The position numbers and the translations under genes were made by a program. 64,000 nt of DNA from Spirosoma validum (lineage in GTDB: Bacteria > Bacteroidota > Bacteroidia > Cytophagales > Spirosomataceae): assembly GCF_014699035.1 (NCBI RefSeq), contig NZ_JACXAA010000007.1, positions 1 to 64,000 on the forward strand. The letters run 5' to 3'. Position 1 is the stretch's first letter. Every line of letters starts with the position of its first letter. This document shows positions 43,594 through 51,364 of this stretch, one piece after another. A model generated the notes under the pieces. It saw only the letters and a list, made by a program, of their open reading frames with translations. It was not told the origin of the DNA and did no database searches.

Positions 43594-44745
43594 TCAACTT
43601 ACTCCCGGCCTGTGATCAATCTCAATCAATTCTAGAAACAGACGGGCGGCTGGTTCGATCAGGTTATCGTTGAAATCGTAATTATCGTTGTGCAAAGCTG
43701 GCGAATTCTCTCCGTTGCCCATGCCAAACATGGCTCCTTTGTGGTGCTGCGTAAACAAGCCAAAATCTTCGCCCCACTTAAACGGTTCCTGCTTTTCGAC
43801 AAACGGATAGCCCAGTTTCACTGCGCTCCGTTTGATTTGTTCATACGCTTCAGGATCGTTTTCGTTGGCAAAAAAGGCTTCCGTATAGCGGGTTGCTACG
43901 TCGATACCGCTATCCGTCGAAAGCTCAGCCAATACGTCCAGTAGTTGCGTAGTCAACTGTTCCATTCGTTTCGCATTACGGGTTCGGAGGGTTACGTGGA
44001 CTTCACCGTAGCCCGCCGATATGCCGTACGATTTTTCACCCATCGTGGTATAGACCGGGGTGATCAAGGCGAAATCATCAGACTGTGGGTCAGGCTGTTG
44101 CAATCTTCGGGAACGTAGCATAAACTCCGCCATCATGTAGGCGGGATTAAGACCTTTTTCGGGTTCAGCCGAGTGCGACACTTTGCCCGTGAACGTAACG
44201 ATCATGCTCAGAACGGATGCCGTAAACGGTCCGGGTCTGCATACAACAACGCCTTGTTCATAGCCGGGCAAATTATGTAGCGCAAACACCCGGTCGGGCT
44301 GAATGGATGTAAAAAACGGATCGTTCAGAACGGCCTCAGCGCCCTGGCCGGTTTCTTCGGCAGGCTGAAACACCAGATACACCCGCCCATTCCTGAACGG
44401 TTTTACGGCCAGTAAAGATGCCAATCGGGCGAGGATAGCGGTGTGACCATCGTGACCGCATTTGTGCGAAACGCCTTCTATCCGTGACTTATGGGCGAAC
44501 GCATTGACTTCCTGAATTGGCAATGCATCCGTATCAGCCCGAATCAACGTAACAGGTCCGCCCTCACCCAACCCATATTGTAACAGCAAACCCGTACCGC
44601 CCACTTCCTGTATAGCATCCGGATTAAATTGTTTCACGAAAGCTTTTATCCGTTTCTGCGTTTCGACCTCCTGTCCCGAAATTTCCGGAAACTGATGAAG
44701 CGCATGTCTAAACTGAATAAAGGCATCAGGCAGGTCTGTACGCAT
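43594..44745 (-). CDS. M20 amidohydrolase/aminoacylase-type metallopeptidase
   Basis: A 383-residue cytoplasmic M20D-type amidohydrolase (IAA-amino-acid hydrolase/hippurate hydrolase group). Family features: FRHALHQFPEISGQE near the start, the metal ligands in ADTDALPIQE, HKCGHDGHTA and FQPAEETGQGA, then the lid domain, and the last ligand H in PALHNDNYDF. Members remove acyl groups from amino acids or peptides. The start is placed at ATG 44745 (MRTDLPD); TTG 44772 would add nine residues. It is divergent from a secreted M20 peptidase gene. The substrate is not predictable. Confidence 0.88.
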   Translation of the reverse strand: MRTDLPDAFIQFRHALHQFPEISGQEVETQKRIKAFVKQFNPDAIQEVGGTGLLLQYGLGEGGPVTLIRADTDALPIQEVNAFAHKSRIEGVSHKCGHDGHTAILARLASLLAVKPFRNGRVYLVFQPAEETGQGAEAVLNDPFFTSIQPDRVFALHNLPGYEQGVVVCRPGPFTASVLSMIVTFTGKVSHSAEPEKGLNPAYMMAEFMLRSRRLQQPDPQSDDFALITPVYTTMGEKSYGISAGYGEVHVTLRTRNAKRMEQLTTQLLDVLAELSTDSGIDVATRYTEAFFANENDPEAYEQIKRSAVKLGYPFVEKQEPFKWGEDFGLFTQHHKGAMFGMGNGENSPALHNDNYDFNDNLIEPAARLFLELIEIDHRPGVS

Positions 44746-44909
44746 AAAGGCGTTGTTTACTTTATGGCTCAATTACGCCTTTTTTGTGTTGTCAGGCAAG
44801 ATCATAGCACTCAGCTTAGTTTTTGATTCCTAAACCTACCGTCGAGGCTGGGACAATGACAACTTTCTGTATTTTAGCCATTCACAACCTGCTTTACCGG
44901 AAACCATTC

Positions 44910-46184
44910 ATGCGAAAACTCGCCTTTCTCTTCCTGATCGCCAGCTATACCGCGTCGGCTCAAACGCTTTCCAAACCCGAAAAAACCGTTCTCGCTACGG
45001 TGCAGAAACAGATGCCGGAGACGGAAGCTTTTCTGGAAAAAGTTGTCAATATCAACAGCGGTACACTGAACAAAGAAGGCGTTCGCACCGTCGGGAAACT
45101 GATGTCGGATGAGTTCGATAAGCTGGGTTTCAAAACCGAGTGGGTGACGTTACCCGACTCGCTGAATCGGGCGGGCCATCTGGTAGCTACCCGGCAAGGC
45201 AAAAAAGGTAAAAAACTGTTTCTGATCGGCCACCTGGATACGGTGTTTGAAAAGAGCCTGCCGATGGAGCCTTACACCCGCGTGAACGATTCGACGGTTG
45301 CCGGGCAGGGGGTCAACGACATGAAAGGGGGCGACGTAGTTGTCATTGCCGCCCTGAAAGCGTTAAATGACCAGAAATTGCTCGATGATACGTCGATCAC
45401 CATTTACTTTACCGGTGACGAAGAAAGCGGTGGTGGCCCGGAAAGCCGCCGGGATTTCATTGAGCGGGCGAAAAAATGTGATCTGGCGTTAGCTTTTGAA
45501 AGTGCCCAGGGACTGCATCACGTAACGACCGGCAGACGGGGAGCCAGCGGCTGGACACTCAACGTAAAGGCGCGATCGGGACACTCATCGCGTATTTTCA
45601 ACGATTTGGGGTACGGAGCGATTTATGAAGCCGTCCGCATCCTGAACGAATTTAGGCGGACGCTCGGCCAGGAGCAATACCTGACCTTTAATCCGGGCCT
45701 GATCGTGGGCGGAGCGGAAACGCATTATGACGATAAGACCGCCAAAGCCGACGTAGTGGGCAAAACCAATATCATTGCCGGGACAGCTTTGGTTAAAGGT
45801 GATCTACGGTTTCTTACGGAAAGTCAGAAAGAAAAAGCCAGGGCCAGAATGCGCGAAATCGTTGATAAAAGCCTGCCGCTGACCAAAGCCACGATCTCGT
45901 TTGTAGACGGTATTCCCGGTATGGAGCCGACAGCCGCCAATGATGAGTTGCGCAAGCAAGTCGACAAGATCAGCCGGGACATGGGCATTGGCCCGGTCGA
46001 AGCATTTGATCCGGGCGCGCGTGGCGCTGGCGACGTATCGTATGTGGCTCAATTTATGCCTTGCCTGGATGGCTTGGGTGCATCGGGCAAGGGAGCTCAC
46101 AGCATCGAAGAAACGATGAACATCAAGGAATTTCCGCTACTTATTCAGCGGGCTGCGCTGTTGATTTACCGATTGTCTCGCTAA
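44910..46184 (+). CDS. secreted M20 family metallopeptidase
   Basis: A 424-residue protein with a Sec signal (FLFLIASYTASAQ). The start is ATG 44910, which puts the signal at the very N-terminus; upstream in-frame codons are rejected. M20A-type ligands are visible: H in LIGHLDTVF, D in GVNDMKGGDV, E in TGDEESGGG, H in the lid region SGHSS, and a final H in GKGAHSIEE. It resembles glutamate carboxypeptidases such as CPG2 (M20A), which trim C-terminal residues in the periplasm. It diverges from the cytoplasmic M20 gene. Downstream a palindromic element fills the gap to ridA. Confidence 0.9.
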   Translation: MRKLAFLFLIASYTASAQTLSKPEKTVLATVQKQMPETEAFLEKVVNINSGTLNKEGVRTVGKLMSDEFDKLGFKTEWVTLPDSLNRAGHLVATRQGKKGKKLFLIGHLDTVFEKSLPMEPYTRVNDSTVAGQGVNDMKGGDVVVIAALKALNDQKLLDDTSITIYFTGDEESGGGPESRRDFIERAKKCDLALAFESAQGLHHVTTGRRGASGWTLNVKARSGHSSRIFNDLGYGAIYEAVRILNEFRRTLGQEQYLTFNPGLIVGGAETHYDDKTAKADVVGKTNIIAGTALVKGDLRFLTESQKEKARARMREIVDKSLPLTKATISFVDGIPGMEPTAANDELRKQVDKISRDMGIGPVEAFDPGARGAGDVSYVAQFMPCLDGLGASGKGAHSIEETMNIKEFPLLIQRAALLIYRLSR

Positions 46185-46204
46185 CTTACCTGTAATAAAT
46201 AATT

Positions 46205-46400
46205 GACCACAGAGCCACAGAGGGCGCAAAAGCTTACTAGTACTCGTCCAATTTACTGGTTTGAGAAAAAGGTACCACGGGTTTTAACCCGTTCGGGAGT
46301 TGATCTAAAAAACGGGTTAAAACCCGTGGTACCGGTAATTAAGAATTAAACTGGAGCAGTACTAGTTACCTGAACGCTGTATTCGCTGGGACTCTGTGGT
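46205..46400. repeat. nested palindromic element (MITE-like)
   Basis: Three nested inverted repeats fill the gap between the M20 and RidA genes. The core is a perfect 23-base inverted repeat starting GGTACCACGGGTTTTAACCC (46271-46293 and 46311-46333). Around it lie arms with ACTAGTACT against AGTACTAGT (46235-46255 and 46348-46369), and outermost ACCACAGAG against CTCTGTGGT. The whole could fold into one long cruciform. No coding capacity is seen. Confidence 0.75.
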
Positions 46401-46427
46401 TAATCTAACTATTTACCACTTTTTATC

Positions 46428-46886
46428 ATGAAACATCTCTTACTTCCTTTGCTGTTGCTTGGCATAAGCTTTTCTTCTTTTGGTCAGGACAAACGGATTA
46501 TTCAGCCCCGAACCGTACCCGCCGTTCCGTATCCGTTTAGTCCGGGCGTGATTAGCAATGGGTTTCTGTTCGTGTCCGGACAGGTGGGTACGGATCCACA
46601 GTCGGGTAAATTGATTGACGGGGGCATCGAAGCCGAAACTGCGCAAACGATTCAAAATATCACAACGGTGCTGAAAGATGCGGGCACTTCGCTCGAAAAC
46701 GTCGTGAGCGTAACGGTCTACCTAAGCAACATGGATGACTTCCCGAAAATGAACGCGATTTACCAGAAGTATTTCCAAAAGGACAATTACCCCGCCCGTA
46801 CGACCGTCGGTGTTGCCAAGCTGGTGTTCGGTGCCAGCGTTGAAATGACGATGACAGCGGCCGTTCCTCCCCGGCGCATGAAATAG
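46428..46886 (+). CDS. RidA-family protein with signal peptide
   Basis: A 152-residue member of the RidA (YjgF/YER057c/UK114) family, whose cytoplasmic members deaminate reactive enamines/imines. Core motifs are clear: PFSPGVISNGFLFVSGQVG, QTIQNITTVLKDAGTSLENVV, MNAIYQKYF and PARTTVGVAKL. Unusually it carries a Sec-type signal (LLLPLLLLGISFSSFGQ), so it acts in the periplasm. Such secreted members exist in Bacteroidota, but their role is unknown. It is flanked by palindromic elements on both sides. Confidence 0.88.
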   Translation: MKHLLLPLLLLGISFSSFGQDKRIIQPRTVPAVPYPFSPGVISNGFLFVSGQVGTDPQSGKLIDGGIEAETAQTIQNITTVLKDAGTSLENVVSVTVYLSNMDDFPKMNAIYQKYFQKDNYPARTTVGVAKLVFGASVEMTMTAAVPPRRMK

Positions 46887-46948
46887 ACTCACCCGTTAGA
46901 GGTAGTCAATTAGAACGGAGTCGAACCATTTATTTCGGAATACGTATA

Positions 46949-47014
46949 ACCCCGTTGGGGGCACATGTTTATAGCGATAAAGGCTGTTCTATAAACATTT
47001 GACCCCAGCGGGGT
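46949..47014. repeat. imperfect inverted repeat between ridA and the class A-like gene
   Basis: ACCCCGTTGGGGgCAcATGTTTATAG at 46949-46974 is paired with CTATAAACATTTGACCCCAGCGGGGTCA at 46988-47014. The unit ATAAACATTTGACCCCA with GC-rich end is of the kind seen as a dispersed repeat in Cytophagales genomes, though only this one copy was found in the window. Confidence 0.6.
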
Positions 47015-47072
47015 CACACTAATTTTACGCCAGATTAATTTTACCAAAACACCACGTACAAACCAGTCAACA

Positions 47073-48113
47073 ATGCACCTTCCGATCAACCTTCTTACGG
47101 TTACGTTCCTTTGTTGTTCGCTACTCTCGTTTGCTCAGAAAGCAAAGACGACAAAATCCGCTCCTGCACAACCCGCGTTTACCGTACCGGTTCGACTGGA
47201 ACAGGAACTGCTACGTCTCTCCAGTCTGTCCGGGGGCAAAGTGGGGGTCTGCGCGACGCATCTTGAGAGTGGACGAACCATTACGCAAAACCCGAAAGAA
47301 CCGTTTCCGATGGCAAGTTCGTATAAGGTGGCCATCGCTACGCAATTGTTGAGCCGTGTGGACAGTGGCCGTATAACCCTCGCCCAGCTCGTACCGATCA
47401 CGAAAAATGACCTGCATCCGGGCAGTGGTATGCTAACCGAGCGCTTTGACTGGCCCAACACGACTGACCCCAGTTTGTCGCTGTCGGTCAGGAGTTTGCT
47501 GGAACTGATGCTCCTGATCAGCGACAACAGCGCCACCGATATTTGCCTGCGACTGGCGGGTGGACCGGCCGCAGTGAATGCCTGTATGAAACGACTGGGT
47601 GTTGAAGGATTACAGGTGAATCGGCCAACGGCCTGGCTCATTGCCGACTGCGTGGGTATATCGATGGATATGAACCTGGCCTGGTCGCCCGCTCGTTACG
47701 ACTCGCTGTCAAAATTGAATACGTCTGCCATTCGGGAAGCCAGTTACGTAGCGTTTGAGACCGATGTGCGCGATACGTCTACCCCGGAAGCGATGACCCT
47801 ACTTCTCACTAAATTGTATACCCAGCCCGTTCTGAAACCGGATAGCAAAACCTTACTCCTCGACATTATGCGCCGGTGCGAAACGGGTCTCGCCCGCCTG
47901 AAAGGCGCGCTCCCACCCGACACCGAAGTGCTCCATAAAACCGGAACGATTGGCCTGACCGCCAGCGACGTAGGCATCATTACGTTGCCGGGCGATGCTG
48001 GACACGTAGCGATTTCCGTCTTTGTCAAATCGTCAAAAAAACCGGGTCCTGTACGCGAACGGACTATCGCCGAAGTAACCCGAACGATATACGATTACTT
48101 TCTTTTTCAATGA
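47073..48113 (+). CDS. class A beta-lactamase-related serine hydrolase
   Basis: A 346-residue secreted protein with signal (LLTVTFLCCSLLSFAQ). Class A landmarks are present: S82-x-x-K85 in ASSYK, SDN at 150-152, and the KTG box in LHKTGTIG near residue 296. The region that should hold the omega-loop glutamate of the E-x-x-x-N motif is replaced by a longer insert (about residues 180-230) before DVRDTSTPEA, and no clear E-x-x-x-N is seen. Without that base, deacylation would be impaired, so I call it a related hydrolase and not a proven beta-lactamase. It precedes a Crp/Fnr gene by nine bases. Confidence 0.8.
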   Translation: MHLPINLLTVTFLCCSLLSFAQKAKTTKSAPAQPAFTVPVRLEQELLRLSSLSGGKVGVCATHLESGRTITQNPKEPFPMASSYKVAIATQLLSRVDSGRITLAQLVPITKNDLHPGSGMLTERFDWPNTTDPSLSLSVRSLLELMLLISDNSATDICLRLAGGPAAVNACMKRLGVEGLQVNRPTAWLIADCVGISMDMNLAWSPARYDSLSKLNTSAIREASYVAFETDVRDTSTPEAMTLLLTKLYTQPVLKPDSKTLLLDIMRRCETGLARLKGALPPDTEVLHKTGTIGLTASDVGIITLPGDAGHVAISVFVKSSKKPGPVRERTIAEVTRTIYDYFLFQ

Positions 48114-48122
48114 GTAGTCATT

Positions 48123-48689
48123 ATGAGTAACCCGTTTCTTGAGGTCGTGAGTCAGTTTACACCTTTATCTGCTGGTAGTCAATCGGCGCTGGCAGCGGTT
48201 CTAAAGCGACTAGAGCTCGAAAAAGGACACGTACTGGTACGGCAAAACACGGTCTGCCAATGGGTCTATTTCATTGAAAAAGGGCTAACGCGAACGTACT
48301 ATTACAAAGATGGGAAAGATGTTACCGACTGGCTGAGTGCAGAAGGACAATTTGCGGTGTCAATCAGTAGTTTTATGACGCAGCAACCCGACCGGCGGAT
48401 TGTTGAGCTACTGGAACCATCCGTACTCTGGGCCATTTCGCACACGGATCTGGAAAACCTCTATCAGCAACATCACGATATTGAGCGCTTAGGCCGTCTA
48501 CTCGCCAGTCATGGTTTGCTTCTGGTTCAGCAACGCTTCGATGAACTTCATTTTGCTACGGCTTTGGAGCGGTATCGAAACCTGATGGCTCTCAATCCAA
48601 CCCTTATTCAACGCGTACCGTTGGGCATGATCGCTTCATATTTGGGCATGACTGCCGAAACATTAAGTCGTATGCGGGCGCAGATTTAG
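48123..48689 (+). CDS. Crp/Fnr-family transcriptional regulator
   Basis: A 188-residue cyclic-nucleotide-binding-type regulator. The beta-roll (about 20-125) shows LELEKGHVLVRQNTVCQWVYFIEKGL and YYKDGKDVTDWLSAEG. A long connecting helix follows, then the winged helix-turn-helix with VPLGMIASYLGMTAETLSRMR. It is compact, with no iron-sulfur cysteines, like many short Bacteroidota Crp-like proteins of unknown ligand. It starts nine bases after the class A-like gene and is probably cotranscribed with it. Confidence 0.85.
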   Translation: MSNPFLEVVSQFTPLSAGSQSALAAVLKRLELEKGHVLVRQNTVCQWVYFIEKGLTRTYYYKDGKDVTDWLSAEGQFAVSISSFMTQQPDRRIVELLEPSVLWAISHTDLENLYQQHHDIERLGRLLASHGLLLVQQRFDELHFATALERYRNLMALNPTLIQRVPLGMIASYLGMTAETLSRMRAQI

Positions 48690-48778
48690 ACGCTGAACTT
48701 TCAGATTTTGACAATTATCAAAGGATAGAGTCTGATTGCCAACCAATTTTGCGGCAGAACGTAAGGATAACAAACGTC

Positions 48779-49141
48779 ATGAATACCGCACTTTGGATCA
48801 GTCAGGCTTTTTTAGCCATCGTCTTCGGGTACTCTGGCTGGATGAAATCGACCCGGTCAGCGCCAGAATTAGTGGCGATGGGCCAAACCGGCGTCGAGCA
48901 TCTGTCTATTCCACTCATTCGGTTTATTGGCCTTTCTGAATTATTGGGGACGGTTGGTTTATTGATTCCCTGGTATACGCAAATCATGCCGATCCTAACG
49001 CCTGTTGCGGCTATCTGCCTGGGCTTGATCATGCTCCCCGCCGGTGTGATTCACTACCAACGTAACGAAAAGCGAACCGTTTGGCTGAACGTAACGATCC
49101 TACTGCTTTGTGCCTTTGTAGCGTATGGTCGGTTTATGTAA
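48779..49141 (+). CDS. DoxX-like membrane protein
   Basis: A 120-residue integral membrane protein with four predicted membrane segments (near residues 5-20, 45-62, 68-88 and 100-115). The motif MNTALWISQAFLAIVFGYSGWMK at the start and PLIRFIGLSELLGTVGL are typical of the DoxX-like family (DUF417/DoxX group). Its function is unknown. The start is ATG 48779; TTG 48749 would add ten unconserved residues. Ninety bases separate it from the Crp-like gene, which may regulate it. Confidence 0.8.
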   Translation: MNTALWISQAFLAIVFGYSGWMKSTRSAPELVAMGQTGVEHLSIPLIRFIGLSELLGTVGLLIPWYTQIMPILTPVAAICLGLIMLPAGVIHYQRNEKRTVWLNVTILLLCAFVAYGRFM

Positions 49142-49208
49142 ACCAGGTAACCTGTGCTCAAACGAACCAATTCAGTTATGAGATGGTCATTACGAAAACA
49201 GTTTGACC

Positions 49209-49622
49209 ATGTGGTGGATTTACGCGTTACTTTCTGCACTGTTTGCAGCCCTGACGGCAGTACTGGCTAAAGTGGGCATTCAGGGTGTTAATACCGATCT
49301 GGCAACTGCCATTCGTACGGTCGTTATCGTGCTGGTCGCCTGGGGTATTACGTTCTGGCGGGGTGGCCTCGATACGTTGCCCGCCCTCAGCCGACAGAAC
49401 TGGCTGTTTCTGATCTTATCCGGATTGGCTACCGGGTTTTCGTGGATTTTTTACTTTAAAGCCTTGCAGCTTGGCAAGGTTTCGCAGGTTGCTCCGGTCG
49501 ACAAACTAAGTGTGGCCATTGCCATTATCTTATCCGTCGTTTTTCTCGGGGAAGTTCTGACCTGGAAAGCCGCTGTTGGTGCCGCCCTTATAATTGCCGG
49601 AACGCTGGTGCTCATTGTTTGA
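49209..49622 (+). CDS. EamA-like (drug/metabolite transporter superfamily) membrane protein
   Basis: A 137-residue protein containing one EamA unit with four or five membrane segments: near residues 2-20, 35-50, 64-82, 92-108 and 115-135. It shows the family pattern ALLSALFAALTAVLAKVGIQ, SGLATGFSWIFYFKALQLGKVSQVAPVDKLSV and VFLGEVLTWKAAVGAALIIAGTLVL. Half-length members function as dimers and may be transporters or channel-like. The start is ATG 49209. It overlaps no other real gene; the following serine hydrolase begins 62 bases later. Confidence 0.85.
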   Translation: MWWIYALLSALFAALTAVLAKVGIQGVNTDLATAIRTVVIVLVAWGITFWRGGLDTLPALSRQNWLFLILSGLATGFSWIFYFKALQLGKVSQVAPVDKLSVAIAIILSVVFLGEVLTWKAAVGAALIIAGTLVLIV

Positions 49623-49683
49623 CCAGCTACGCTTGTACCTGGCACCCAAATCTGCTATCTTACGGGCTTCTAATTTTGCCTAC

Positions 49684-51129
49684 ATGCGTACACCGTTCCT
49701 GTTACTTACCGGCTTGTTTGCCTGTTTTTCGGTCTATGGTCAAACCACTTCCAGTCTGCCCGAGAAGATTCGTCAGGTCGAAACTCATCTGTTACCGATT
49801 CTCATCGTGGAGGGTGATACGGCCTCCCAGTTTTCGCTTGAAGCTCGGATGAAGCATTACAAAGTGCCGGGGGTTAGCCTTGCCGTTATCCGAAACGGAA
49901 AAATTGAATGGGCCAAAGGGTACGGCTTTGCGGATCAGGAAGCCAACCGCCGGGTCGATACAACAACCTTATTTCAGGCCTCATCGATTAGCAAACCCAT
50001 CGCTGCGCTGGCTGCGTTGCACTGGGTCGAAGCAGGTAAATTTGCCCTGGATTCGAACATCAACAACTACCTGAAAGACTGGCAGGTTCCCGACAGCCCG
50101 CTTACAGCGACCGAGAAGGTAACGCTACGTCGGTTGATGACAAACACGGCTGGCCTGACGGTTCATGGTTTTGCCGGGTACCCCAAAGGTAAATCCGTAC
50201 CTACGCTGATTCAAATCCTGAACGGCGAAACGCCCGCCAACTCACGAGCGATTCAACTGGACACCATCCCTGGTAAAGTCAATCGAAATCCGGGCGGTGG
50301 CTATGTGGTTCTGCAAAAAGCAATGATCGATCAGGTTGGTAAACCCTTCCCGGAAATCATGCAGGAAACTGTCCTGGCGAAACTCGGGATGACGCGTAGT
50401 ACATATGAGCAACCACTACCGGCCAAACTCGATTCGATGGCGGCTACCGCCTACACATCCTACGGAACCCCGGTCAATGGTTCCTGGTACACGTATCCGG
50501 AAATGGCAGCGGCTGGCTTGTGGAGTACTCCATCCGATCTGGCCCGTTACGTTATCAACGTACAGCAGTCGTTACAGGGAAAATCGAACAAAGTGATATC
50601 GAAGCCGATGGCGAAACAAATGCTCACCAAACATTTGGGAAGTATGGGACTCGGACCTGCGCTACGTAACACCGGCGACTCGCTCATTTTCAGTCAGAGT
50701 GGTGGCAATCAGGGCTTCCGGTGTTTGTTTATGGCTCATGCTACGAAAGGCGATGGGGTGGTTATCATGACCAATGCCGACAGCGGCCTGGAACTGGCGC
50801 AGGAACTACTCAATAGTGTTTCGGCTGCCTATAAGTGGGATTTCAGCACACCGAAACGAATGAAGAAAGCGAACCTCTCGACCGCACAGGTTGAGCAGGT
50901 GCTGGGCAACTACCGCCGTGATCGGTACATTTTCGAAGTAACTCAGACAGATGGTAAACTCTACGCCAAGCCCCGTTGGGAAGAAGAATCGCGGGAAATG
51001 ATTCCGGAGGATAAAGCCCAGTTCATTATGCGCGACGGTCAGCGCGCCGAGTTTATCTACGACAGCAATTCGAAGGTAACAGCTGTCAAATTGTTTGGGA
51101 ATGTGATCTTTACAAAAATGTCGAAATAA
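49684..51129 (+). CDS. class C beta-lactamase-like serine hydrolase
   Basis: A 481-residue secreted protein of the class C/D-Ala-D-Ala carboxypeptidase-like family (beta-lactamase fold, large version). Signal peptide MRTPFLLLTGLFACFSVYGQ; start ATG 49684. The SxxK is S-I-S-K in QASSISKPI. The second motif, usually Y-x-N or Y-S-G, reads R-N-P-G-G-G-Y, with asparagine in place of the first tyrosine. A C-terminal beta-rich domain follows the hydrolase core. The family hydrolyses beta-lactams, D-amino-acid peptides or esters. The unusual second motif makes the activity uncertain. Confidence 0.8.
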   Translation: MRTPFLLLTGLFACFSVYGQTTSSLPEKIRQVETHLLPILIVEGDTASQFSLEARMKHYKVPGVSLAVIRNGKIEWAKGYGFADQEANRRVDTTTLFQASSISKPIAALAALHWVEAGKFALDSNINNYLKDWQVPDSPLTATEKVTLRRLMTNTAGLTVHGFAGYPKGKSVPTLIQILNGETPANSRAIQLDTIPGKVNRNPGGGYVVLQKAMIDQVGKPFPEIMQETVLAKLGMTRSTYEQPLPAKLDSMAATAYTSYGTPVNGSWYTYPEMAAAGLWSTPSDLARYVINVQQSLQGKSNKVISKPMAKQMLTKHLGSMGLGPALRNTGDSLIFSQSGGNQGFRCLFMAHATKGDGVVIMTNADSGLELAQELLNSVSAAYKWDFSTPKRMKKANLSTAQVEQVLGNYRRDRYIFEVTQTDGKLYAKPRWEEESREMIPEDKAQFIMRDGQRAEFIYDSNSKVTAVKLFGNVIFTKMSK

Positions 51130-51140
51130 CCTATAGAATC

Positions 51141-51268
51141 TGTTTGACTTAGTGAGGGCAGGTTCTTAAACCTGCCCAGGGCGGTTTCTCAAAACCGAAC
51201 CATTACAAAACGCTCGGTTTTGAGAAACGCACTGGCGGACCATCCTCACTGAATCAGATTGACAAACG
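51141..51268. repeat. REP-like palindromic repeat, copy 2
   Basis: The direct unit starts AGTGAGGGCAGGTTCTTAAA at 51151, continues with GGTTTCTCAAAACC and ends near 51197. It is followed by an inverted, partly deleted copy ending CCATCCTCACT. The outer flanks GTTTGACT and GATTGACAAAC pair as well. Consensus shared with 25755-25866. It lies in the gap between the class C-like gene and the convergent S9 peptidase gene. Confidence 0.75.
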
Positions 51269-51364
51269 ACTCGGGAGCCCCGCTGACTCCACGAAACGGG
51301 TGGAATTGACTAACCCAGACACAGTCATAAAGACTCTGTGAGTTGAGTTTTTCGAACGTCATCC

